11,870 bases of DNA from CAYYHA01 sp964471535 (GTDB lineage Bacteria > Myxococcota > Myxococcia > SLRQ01), in the NCBI GenBank assembly GCA_964471535.1, contig CAYYHA010000116.1, forward strand, positions 1 through 11,870. The letters run 5' to 3'. Under the pieces are notes generated by a model. That model was not told the origin of the DNA. It did no database searches and worked only from the letters and a program-made list of their open reading frames with translations. The translations under genes were made by a program, and so were the position numbers. Below are positions 1 through 6,559 of this stretch, in pieces (the stretch's first letter is position 1; every line of letters begins with the position of its first letter).

Positions 1-22
1 CCCACCCGTTGGGGCCTTCGGC

Positions 23-50
23 AGCGGGCAGGCCCGAGGGCCCGCCCGCT
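23..50. terminator. GC-rich hairpin, possible terminator of an upstream gene
   Basis: Bases 23-35 pair with 38-50 in a 13-position stem with one A/C mismatch (30 against 43) and almost no loop. The next bases, CCCGTCTT, contain only three T residues, so this is not a classical intrinsic terminator. A perfect 12-base palindrome, TTGGGGCCCCAA, follows at 57-68. Together they fill the space before the first gene and could end a transcript entering from the left, or act on the 5' untranslated region of that gene. The structure is seen directly; the role is inferred. Confidence 0.3.
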
Positions 51-88
51 CCCGTCTTGGGGCCCCAAAAGGGCCCTGGTGGATGGGC

Positions 89-1939
89 ATGGCAGACGAG
101 CACCGCGCAAAGGATCCCGCATCGGCTGCCCCGTCCGGGCCGGCTCCCGCCGAGACACCGGGTGTGGTGCCCCTCGGCCCGGCCGCCGAGGTCCTCGGCC
201 GTCGCCTCGCCCCGGCGCTGGCGCGCCGCCGCATGGACCTCATCTTGGAGAAACCCCACGCCGCGCAGCTCGTGCGGGCCCTCCCCGCGGAGGACCTGTA
301 CTTCCTGATCAAGGACGTCGGGCTCGAGGACGCCGCCCCACTCGTGGCACTGGCCTCCCCCGAGCAGTTCCAGAGCTTCGTGGACCTCGACTGCTGGCGC
401 CCCGAGCCCGAGGGGCCGGTGCTCGACACCGCACGGGTCCTGCGCTGGCTGGCCGTCGCCCGGGCCGGAGACGAGGAGGCGGCGCGGGCCAAGGCGGCGG
501 CGCTGGACCTCGAGGTGATGGAGCGCTGCTTCCAGGATGGGCTGCGCATCGTGGATCTCCGGGAGCAGGAGGAAAAGCCGCGCCCCGACGACGTTCGCCC
601 CGGCGACGAGGACCTCGAGTGGCACACCACCGACGGGGGGGCCTTTCGCATCGCCTTCCTGGGCGATCAAAACAGCGTGGAGGGCGCGGAGCTGCGGCGG
701 CTCCTGCAGGACCTCTACGCGGCCAACCCCTTTGCCGCCGAGCGCTTCCTCGCCGTGGTGCGCTGGGAGCTCAAGAGCGACCTCGAGGAGCATGCGCTCC
801 GCTTTCGCACCGGCCGGCTCGAGGACCTGGGCTTCCCCCCCCGCGAGGTGGCCCTCTCCCTCTACGCCCACGTGGATCCCGATGCGCCGGCGCCGCCGCA
901 GCCCCGCCCGGTGGACCCGGTACCCGGTTTCTTCCTCTCCGAGTTCCGCGGCGCTTCTTTCCTGGACCGCTGCGCCGGGAAGGTGGTGGGGGTGCAGACC
1001 CGGACCACCCTGGACCGCGCCCTCGTCTACCTGACCAACAGCGTCCTCGTGGCCGACCAGATCGACCCGGGGGATCTCGAGGCGGTCCGCGAGGCGATCG
1101 CCCGCATGCGCGCCTATCTGAACCTGGGCCTGTACCGGATGGCCGGGGGCGACGAGGAGGCGGGCGCCCGCATCCTGGCGACCCGAGCGCTGAAGCACGT
1201 CTTCCGGGTGGGCTTCTCCCTCACCCTCGAGCTGCGCTGGCGCCTCGACCGCATGGCGCGGTCCCTGGCGCTGCCCGCCGAGGATCTCGCCGCCGCCCTC
1301 GATGCACCGGAGCGGCAGGTGCTCGAGGCACTGCTCCTGCCCCGGCCCATGTACCCGCTGGCCCTCGATGCCGCGCGGGAGGCCGGCTGGCCCGAGGCGC
1401 CCGAGGCCAGCGAGGCGGCGGAGCGGGCACCGCTTCCGGAGGTGGAGGCGGGACGCCGACCGTTTGCGACCCCGGAGGATCTCGCCGCCGCTTCGGAGGC
1501 CCTGAGCCGCGCGGACGCCTTCCTCGAGCTCGCCCGGGACGCGGGCCTCCTCTACGAGGGGGACGAAGCGCTCGAGCCTGCCCCACTGTCGGTTCGCCTC
1601 CTCACCGCCGGGCTGGCCCGGGCCGCTGGCCGCACCGGTCTGGAGATCCCTCTCGATGCGGCCACGCTCGAGGAGGGGCTTGGCGCGGCGCTCACCGCCG
1701 AGGGCACCGCCCGGCCGGGCTTCCGAACGCTCCTCCTCGACTTCCTCGGCGAGCGCACCGGCGCGCCCGGCCCCCTCGCCGAGGCGCTGGTGGACCGCGC
1801 CCTCCACCTCCTCGAGGACCGGGCCGGGCCGGCCTGGGCAGCGGGCGAGTTCGACCCCGAGCTGGCCGACTTCGTGTCGCAGGCCCGGCCGGGGACGGCG
1901 GGTCTCGGGGGAGAGGCGACGCCGGCGGAGGAAACCTAG
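89..1939 (+). CDS. DUF6178 family protein (uncharacterised)
   Basis: Encodes about 616 residues with no signal peptide or membrane segment, so it is probably cytosolic. I recognise the DUF6178 pattern found in delta-proteobacterial genomes: a helical N-terminal part with LPAEDLYFLIKDVG (about residues 65-78) and ASPEQFQSFVDLDCW (about 89-103), then a middle part with RTGRLEDLGFPPREV (about 240-255). The family has no known function. The N-terminal 'LP..DLY.LI' helical repeats faintly recall the MgtE N-terminal domain, but that is speculation. The C-terminal third is rich in Ala, Glu and Leu, with a Pro/Glu-rich linker near residues 430-450. ATG at 83 is also in frame, but ATG at 89 has GGTGG six bases upstream and is preferred. 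The gene stands alone on its strand and converges with the outer-membrane protein gene. The reading frame is clear; the family call is from memory of the pattern. Confidence 0.83.
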   Translation: MADEHRAKDPASAAPSGPAPAETPGVVPLGPAAEVLGRRLAPALARRRMDLILEKPHAAQLVRALPAEDLYFLIKDVGLEDAAPLVALASPEQFQSFVDLDCWRPEPEGPVLDTARVLRWLAVARAGDEEAARAKAAALDLEVMERCFQDGLRIVDLREQEEKPRPDDVRPGDEDLEWHTTDGGAFRIAFLGDQNSVEGAELRRLLQDLYAANPFAAERFLAVVRWELKSDLEEHALRFRTGRLEDLGFPPREVALSLYAHVDPDAPAPPQPRPVDPVPGFFLSEFRGASFLDRCAGKVVGVQTRTTLDRALVYLTNSVLVADQIDPGDLEAVREAIARMRAYLNLGLYRMAGGDEEAGARILATRALKHVFRVGFSLTLELRWRLDRMARSLALPAEDLAAALDAPERQVLEALLLPRPMYPLALDAAREAGWPEAPEASEAAERAPLPEVEAGRRPFATPEDLAAASEALSRADAFLELARDAGLLYEGDEALEPAPLSVRLLTAGLARAAGRTGLEIPLDAATLEEGLGAALTAEGTARPGFRTLLLDFLGERTGAPGPLAEALVDRALHLLEDRAGPAWAAGEFDPELADFVSQARPGTAGLGGEATPAEET

Positions 1940-1950
1940 GGACGCGGCAC

Positions 1951-2015
1951 TGGCTCCGCCCCTGCCGACGTCGCGGCCCCGCCGGACCGCCACGACCGGC
2001 CACCCAGGGGAGCCA
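1951..2015. terminator. Inverted repeat between convergent genes, possible bidirectional terminator
   Basis: The 86-base gap between the two converging stop codons holds an interrupted inverted repeat. Bases 1951-1955 and 1959-1964 (TGGCT, CCCCTG) pair with 2005-2015 (CAGGGGAGCCA), with a three-base bulge. Inside the loop a second small stem pairs GCCGG at 1981-1985 with CCGGC at 1996-2000. There is no T-run on either strand. Position suggests a shared transcription stop, but the structure alone does not prove it. Confidence 0.3.
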
Positions 2016-2025
2016 CTGGCCGTGT

Positions 2026-3648
2026 TCAGAACTCCCAGCCCAGCTCCACGTCGAGGCCCACCCCCAGCTCGGTGGTGAAGATCTTCTGGGTCTCGTCGAA
2101 GACGAAGAGGTTGTGCAACCGCCCGTTCAGCCACAGGATGGGCAGGACCTGCAGCCGGCCCGCCGCGACGAGCAGGGTCCCCTCGAGGCTCCCCAGGTTG
2201 GCGAGGGTCACCCCGCGCTTGTGTACGGTGAAGAAGAACTGCAGGTAGCGAAAGGTGGGCACCTCGAAGTGGAGGTAGAGGTTGTTCGCCTGCGCGGCGG
2301 TGGACAGCTCGACGGCGGCCGACACTCCGAAGCGGTCCTGGGGGGCCCAGGTGAACTCCGCGTAGACGCCGAGATGCCGCAGCGCTGGGTCGCCCGCCGT
2401 GATCGCCTGGTACTTGGTCCTCCAGGTGCCCCCCGCATCCTGGCGGTAGGCGTACTTTTGCACCTCGTAGAAGGTGTCGAAGTAGCCGGGCAGGTAGTTG
2501 CCGGCGAAGTAGCGCAGCTCCAAAATCGCGCGCAGGGCGTGGACCGTGGCATCGGGGTCGGCAGAGCCCACCACGTTGAAGCGGCCGAGCGCCCCCACGG
2601 TCGCGCCCCATCCTCCCTGCCCCGCTTGGAAAGGCGCACGGAGCACCGAGAAGTCCACGAAGGGCTTGATGTCGACGCTCTCGGTCTTGACCACCTTGAA
2701 CTCGGCATCGACCCCCGCTAGGTCCACCAGGCCTCCTTCGTAGACGGGGCGACCGAAGGCGTCGGTGACGATGCGTCCGATGGCGTCGGGGGGGGCCAGA
2801 CGCAGCGGGGCGTTCCACTCCGCCGCATAGGAAGCCCCCAGGGAGAGGCTCCGAGCGAAGAGGGCGTCGCTGAAGAGCGCGAGTGGCTTGACGAAGACCA
2901 GGACGCCGGTGACCGCCCCGAGCCCCTCTGCCGCCGGGCCCCCCGCTGCGAGGACGAAGGGGGCGACGACGTCGTTCAGGTGCGCCTCGAATCCGGCGAA
3001 GTCGTTGTAGGCATCGAACTCGAAGCCGACGCGGCTGGTGTCGATGTCCAGGTTGGCGAAGTAGCGCCGCACGAGGGTCCCGTGCCCGATGGTCGCCGCG
3101 TCGAGCTGGCTCATCCGCAGGAAGAGGCGCTGCTCCTTTCCCCCGTACTGCAGGTGACGCACGATCTTCGCGAAGTCGCTGGGCGTGTCGTAGTCCTGAG
3201 GCCGAATGCGACCGGCGTTGGCGAACCCGTCGGGCCCGAAGATCTCCAGGTGGAGGGGCACGCCCACCCCCAGGAAGAACGCCTCGTGGCGGTAGTCGAA
3301 CTCGGGCACCAGGAGCAGGTAGTGGGTGCGGTCGAGGTACTCGTAGCCGGCGCGCACCCCCAGGCGCGTGTCCTTGGCGAGGAGCTTCGTCGCACCGACC
3401 CGGGTGAGCTCCCCCTTCACGAAGGCGCGTGCCCGCGGCCGATCCTCCTCTGGCACCGTCGCCGGCGGAAGCGGCGCCTCGGTGGCCGCGGGCGCAGCCT
3501 CCTCCCCGAGCACCTCGAGGCGCACCGCCTCCCCCTCTGCGGCACCTCGCCGCGCCGCCAGCGCGCGCCCGGGCAGGAGCAAGAGCGTCAGGACGGCAGC
3601 CCCCACCGCAATCCCCCCGTTCCCGAGACGCCCACCCATCGCGCCCAT
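2026..3648 (-). CDS. Exported, probable outer-membrane beta-barrel protein
   Basis: Encodes 540 residues. The N-terminus has a signal peptide: a short Arg/Gly region, a hydrophobic stretch (about 14-27), then a cleavage-type PGRALA-A near residue 31. A low-complexity Ala/Pro/Glu linker (about 45-70) follows. From about residue 80 to the end the protein alternates polar and hydrophobic/aromatic residues, as in beta strands (for example GVRAGYEYLDRTHYLLLVPEF, here shown only in part: about 97-117). It ends ELGVGLDVELGWEF, with the terminal Phe typical of BAM-assembled barrels. I do not recognise the family; a porin-like or structural envelope role is only a guess. ATG at 3648 is chosen because AAGG lies ten bases upstream, overlapping the TAA of the lipoprotein gene; the alternative ATG at 3639 has no such site. 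It is the last gene of the minus-strand run, 13 bases after the lipoprotein gene. Confidence 0.8.
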   Translation of the reverse strand: MGAMGGRLGNGGIAVGAAVLTLLLLPGRALAARRGAAEGEAVRLEVLGEEAAPAATEAPLPPATVPEEDRPRARAFVKGELTRVGATKLLAKDTRLGVRAGYEYLDRTHYLLLVPEFDYRHEAFFLGVGVPLHLEIFGPDGFANAGRIRPQDYDTPSDFAKIVRHLQYGGKEQRLFLRMSQLDAATIGHGTLVRRYFANLDIDTSRVGFEFDAYNDFAGFEAHLNDVVAPFVLAAGGPAAEGLGAVTGVLVFVKPLALFSDALFARSLSLGASYAAEWNAPLRLAPPDAIGRIVTDAFGRPVYEGGLVDLAGVDAEFKVVKTESVDIKPFVDFSVLRAPFQAGQGGWGATVGALGRFNVVGSADPDATVHALRAILELRYFAGNYLPGYFDTFYEVQKYAYRQDAGGTWRTKYQAITAGDPALRHLGVYAEFTWAPQDRFGVSAAVELSTAAQANNLYLHFEVPTFRYLQFFFTVHKRGVTLANLGSLEGTLLVAAGRLQVLPILWLNGRLHNLFVFDETQKIFTTELGVGLDVELGWEF

Positions 3649-3661
3649 GCTAGCAGAGCCT

Positions 3662-4873
3662 TTAGCGCCTCGGACCTCGGTCCTCGAGCACGAAGAGCGG
3701 GCCATCCTCGAACGGGTCACCGCAGCGCCCGAGGGCGCCCGGCCCCTCGAGGGGCTCGAGCAGACATTGAATGGCCGCACGAGAAAGGGAGAGCTGGCAG
3801 TAGGCCTCGACTTCCCCCTGCGACAGGGCCTTGAGACCCGGCAGCGAGCGCAGCCGATGCCCCACGGCCGCGCAGAGATCGACGTGGTCCGGCACCTCCG
3901 CTTCCTGCCAGGCGCCGTCTCGATATCGCTCGACTTCGACCAGCCGTCCCGCCTCGAAGCGCCCTCGCACGAAGGGCTCGAGTCCGGCCTTGCGGTGCAG
4001 CACCCACGTGCCGGCCGGGCGGTCCCCGCTGAACGCACCCCGCGCGAGGAGCGCCCCGTCCGCGGTGAACCGGTAGAAGCACCCCTCGAGGTCCCCGTGG
4101 ACATAGTGCTCGACGCGGGTCAGGACGCCTCCGCGGCGTACGAAGCGAAAGCCCTCTTCGAGTCCCGCCTCGTACGCGGTGAACTCCAGCCCCTCGGGCG
4201 CTTTGGACGCCCCCCAGGAGAGGCGGTAGTGGGGGCCTGTGCCCTCTTGGTAGAGCCGCGCGTCGACGACCCGCCCGCGCCCATCGAGGCGCAGGACCCA
4301 GCCCGCGTACTGGCCGGAGGCGTTGGTGCAGTCGAGCTGCACCGAGCCGGGCCCCTCCGACACGGAGATTCGCGAGGCCAGCTTGGGCGGCTCGCAATCG
4401 AGGGCCTCCGCGATCGCCTCGCGGGTCCAGGCCTCGACGGGACCCTCGGGCGCCGTCTCGCGGAGTAGCGGTGGGAGCGGCCGAAGATCCTTCAGCGAGG
4501 TGGACAGCCTCGGGGGCTCGGCGGGGCATTCGTAGCCCGGCGGATGGCGCCACGCCTCGAAGTCGGTGCGCGCCTGGGCGGGGCCTGCCACCTGGCCGCG
4601 CACGGGGCTCTCATGGACCGCCGGTGGGACAGCCGTTGCCGCCGCCGGGTTCGCTTCCGGGGCGCTGTCGCCCGGCGAAGCCCCCTGCGTCGATGCACAG
4701 GCGACCAGCGGTAGGGATACGAGGATCCAGGCAGCCCCGGGCACCCGCCTCCAGGCCTGCCTCCCGCCGGGCGACCCATCCCCCCGCCCGCTGCATCGGA
4801 CGCACGCCGCCACCGTACGCGTGGGCCCGGAGCCGCATGCCGAGGCGGCCTCATGCACCAGTGCACACCGCAT
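3662..4873 (-). CDS. Putative lipoprotein with MORN-type (YwqK-like) repeats
   Basis: The open frame from ATG 4873 encodes 403 residues. A hydrophobic segment ending SLPLVAC gives a good lipobox (LVA-C, Cys59), followed by a Pro/Ala-rich tether (about 60-100). Residues about 248-325 show repeats of the type 'G.L...G.F.G.R..G.W', such as DGALLARGAFSGDRPAGTW, matching MORN-variant repeats of the YwqK kind; their role here is unknown. The C-terminal part (about 330-385) has spaced cysteines (C334, C359, C370, C384), suggesting a small disulfide-bonded domain. The start is uncertain. ATG 4873 has a strong GGGAGGGG site (4878-4885) and overlaps the deaminase gene by 23 bases, but puts the lipobox Cys at residue 59, too far for a normal signal peptide. 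GTG at 4813 (Cys39) or 4744 (Cys16, no positive n-region) would shorten it. It is probably exported and membrane-anchored, and is adjacent to a barrel protein. Confidence 0.75.
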   Translation of the reverse strand: MRCALVHEAASACGSGPTRTVAACVRCSGRGDGSPGGRQAWRRVPGAAWILVSLPLVACASTQGASPGDSAPEANPAAATAVPPAVHESPVRGQVAGPAQARTDFEAWRHPPGYECPAEPPRLSTSLKDLRPLPPLLRETAPEGPVEAWTREAIAEALDCEPPKLASRISVSEGPGSVQLDCTNASGQYAGWVLRLDGRGRVVDARLYQEGTGPHYRLSWGASKAPEGLEFTAYEAGLEEGFRFVRRGGVLTRVEHYVHGDLEGCFYRFTADGALLARGAFSGDRPAGTWVLHRKAGLEPFVRGRFEAGRLVEVERYRDGAWQEAEVPDHVDLCAAVGHRLRSLPGLKALSQGEVEAYCQLSLSRAAIQCLLEPLEGPGALGRCGDPFEDGPLFVLEDRGPRR

Positions 4874-5903
4874 CTGACCCCTCCCTTCCGTCGATCCCGT
4901 CGATGAAGGAGGCCTCGCGCGCCCGCGCCAGGCAGCGCCGCAGTTCGGCTTCGTCGAGGATGCCGGCGTCGAGGAGCATCGAGACCTCCCGCTTCAGGTC
5001 CGTCCCCAGCATGTACGTCCCATCCGTGTTGATGGTGTAGGCGACGCCCCGGTCCCGGAAGGTGCGCACGATCTCCCCGAACTCCTCCAGGTTCTCCACC
5101 GCCTGGGTGTTGAGATTGCTGGTGGGGCACAGCTCGAGGACCGTCCCCGTCTCGACGAGACGCTGCATCGCCGATTCGGAGTAGGCGGCGCGGATGCCGT
5201 GCCCGATCCGGTGCGGCCGCAGGTGCTCGACCACCGCTTCCACCCCTTCCCCGGACGTGGCCCGCGTCTCCCCGGTGTGGACGGTGGTTCCAAGCCCATG
5301 GCGCCGCGCCTCCTCGTAGAGGTCCCGGTAGCGGAGCACCTCGTCCTCCTTCAGCTCCACCGCGTTTTGCTCGGTGCCCGCGAGATCGATCCCCACCACC
5401 CCGCGGTGCCGATACTTGATCGCCTTCTCCAGGATGATGGCGTTGGTCTCCACGTCGAACTCGCGTGCGAGACAGAAGATCAGGCCGGCCTTCACGCCGT
5501 ACTCGAGACACGCCCGATCCATCCCGCGGAGCGCTGCATGGATGATGTGGTCGAGGTCACGCTCGCCCCCTTGATTGCGCTTCATGGGATTGAAGCGAAG
5601 CTCGATCTGCGTGACGTTCGATCCGCGGTACTCCTTCCCGATGATCTCGTAGACGCTGCGCTCCACGGCGCTCGGGCTCGATTGGATCTTCTCGGTGACC
5701 TCGTGGAGGATCCGCAGGTACGACTCCAAGGAGTGGACCCGGTCGGGGCTCGCGGTGACCAGGTCCAAGAACTCCCAGTAGTCGCGCACCGGCAGCTTGT
5801 AGCCCTGGCTGTGCGCCATCGACCACAAGATGTGGGGCCCCACCGAGGCCCCCACGTGGATGTGCAAATCGACCAGCTCGCAGGGGAAGGGACGCCGGCT
5901 CAC
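4851..5903 (-). CDS. Adenosine deaminase superfamily protein with altered substrate residues
   Basis: Encodes 350 residues, normal length for adenosine/AMP deaminases, which hydrolyse purine 6-amino groups using one zinc. Metal and catalytic residues are in place: HIH (His14, His16), TVHTGE (His209, Glu212), RIGHG (His235), CPTSN (259-263) and NTD (Asp294); DLAG (173-176) matches the purine-contacting Gly loop. Two positions differ from true adenosine deaminase: the Asp of HxHLDG, which contacts the ribose 5'-OH, is Gly18, and the second Asp of NTDDP, which contacts N7, is Gly295. I recall similar 'HVG...TDG' proteins annotated only as adenosine deaminase family, so the substrate should be treated as unknown. 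GTG at 5903 is chosen: GAGG (5911-5914) lies seven bases upstream and the start overlaps the previous stop as GTGA. No signal peptide; cytosolic. Confidence 0.88.
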   Translation of the reverse strand: MSRRPFPCELVDLHIHVGASVGPHILWSMAHSQGYKLPVRDYWEFLDLVTASPDRVHSLESYLRILHEVTEKIQSSPSAVERSVYEIIGKEYRGSNVTQIELRFNPMKRNQGGERDLDHIIHAALRGMDRACLEYGVKAGLIFCLAREFDVETNAIILEKAIKYRHRGVVGIDLAGTEQNAVELKEDEVLRYRDLYEEARRHGLGTTVHTGETRATSGEGVEAVVEHLRPHRIGHGIRAAYSESAMQRLVETGTVLELCPTSNLNTQAVENLEEFGEIVRTFRDRGVAYTINTDGTYMLGTDLKREVSMLLDAGILDEAELRRCLARAREASFIDGIDGREGSDAVCTGA

Positions 5904-6412
5904 GATGGCACCTCGGGGGCACCGAGGAAGAGGCCACAGTCGGGGCACTCCACCACAGCGCCCGCCTGCGGCGTGAACTCGTGCTGGCAGGCGGGACAGG
6001 TGATGGGCCCGCCCGCATCGAGATCGGCCACCGCATCGTCCGGCACCTCGCCGACCTCGGTCGCGATCATGTGCTGGAACTCCTCCGCCAGAGCGCTCGC
6101 CGCCGCCTCCACGTCGTCGGGATGGACCAGTACCAGCCACTTGGCGCACGCCGCCCCCTGGGCACAGGAGTCGGGGTCACCCAGGATCACCGCCGGCACC
6201 CGGCGGTCGGCGAGCAGCGCGCGCATGCGGCCGGCATTGACCCGGTCCCCCGTCGCCACCGCCACCGCCGTGCCCGCCTGCACCGCCGCCTCCACCGCTT
6301 CCACGCCCACCGGCGCCTCGGGCTCGAGCGCCTCCACGAGGGGGACCTCCCCGCAGGGGCGGCAGTGGGTGATGCCCGGCCGATACTCACCACGACACTT
6401 GGGGCAATACAT
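5900..6412 (-). CDS. Double zinc-ribbon protein with DUF2007-like core
   Basis: Encodes 170 residues. The N-terminus is a treble-type zinc ribbon with CPKC and CRPC (Cys3, 6, 17, 20), and the C-terminus is a second ribbon with CPAC and CPDC (Cys139, 142, 156, 159). The core (about 48-115) has the pattern of DUF2007 'putative signal transducing' domains: a strand, TGD, a helix with a LL, then a strand with VILGD, and later KWLVLVHPDDVEAA, which matches the usual LVHPDD..+A. ending. It binds no known partner; DUF2007 is often paired with a single zinc ribbon, so a regulatory or protein-binding role is plausible but unproven. It is the first gene of the minus-strand run and its TGA overlaps the GTG of the deaminase gene, implying coupled translation. 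The ATG at 6412 has only a weak upstream GGCGGG. Confidence 0.85.
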   Translation of the reverse strand: MYCPKCRGEYRPGITHCRPCGEVPLVEALEPEAPVGVEAVEAAVQAGTAVAVATGDRVNAGRMRALLADRRVPAVILGDPDSCAQGAACAKWLVLVHPDDVEAAASALAEEFQHMIATEVGEVPDDAVADLDAGGPITCPACQHEFTPQAGAVVECPDCGLFLGAPEVPS

Positions 6413-6559
6413 GCCCGCCGTCTAGCGCCGGCCGCGGCCGGTGTCGAGGGCGGGGGCACGTCCCCGGCCGGGAGCGGTGTTCGCCCTGGGGCTCCGGGGC
6501 CCGGCGCGGGGCGCATCGGGTGGTCACGCAGCGGCGACTCCGGTATGCATGGCGGCCCC
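6413..6559. promoter_or_regulatory. Divergent intergenic region, presumed promoters for both operons
   Basis: This 147-base spacer separates two divergent gene runs and must contain the 5' regions of both. It is almost entirely G and C. Visible structure includes a perfect 14-base palindrome, CCGGCCGCGGCCGG (6428-6441), 14 bases from the zinc-ribbon gene side, and a short GGGG/CCCC stem near 6452-6465. I found no convincing -35/-10 pair (a TATGCAT at 6544-6550 lies too close to the folD start) and no glycine-riboswitch fold that I could recognise. The promoter role rests on gene layout alone. Confidence 0.4.

Noticed and set aside
79..2721. 880-codon open frame overlapping the DUF6178 gene
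   Set aside because: Arg/Pro/Gly-rich composition typical of an out-of-frame GC-rich shadow; it runs through the DUF6178 stop and antisense to the barrel gene.
3649..4104. Long upstream extension of the barrel protein frame
   Set aside because: It overlaps the lipoprotein gene, has no protein-like pattern, and the signal peptide begins at ATG 3648.
5904..6149. Upstream extension of the deaminase frame
   Set aside because: Low-complexity Arg/Gly sequence overlapping the zinc-ribbon gene; the GTG at 5903 has a good ribosome site.
6413..6559. Glycine riboswitch ahead of the folD-gcv operon
   Set aside because: Expected from the pathway, but I could not see the conserved paired aptamer core; a covariance search would be needed to claim it.
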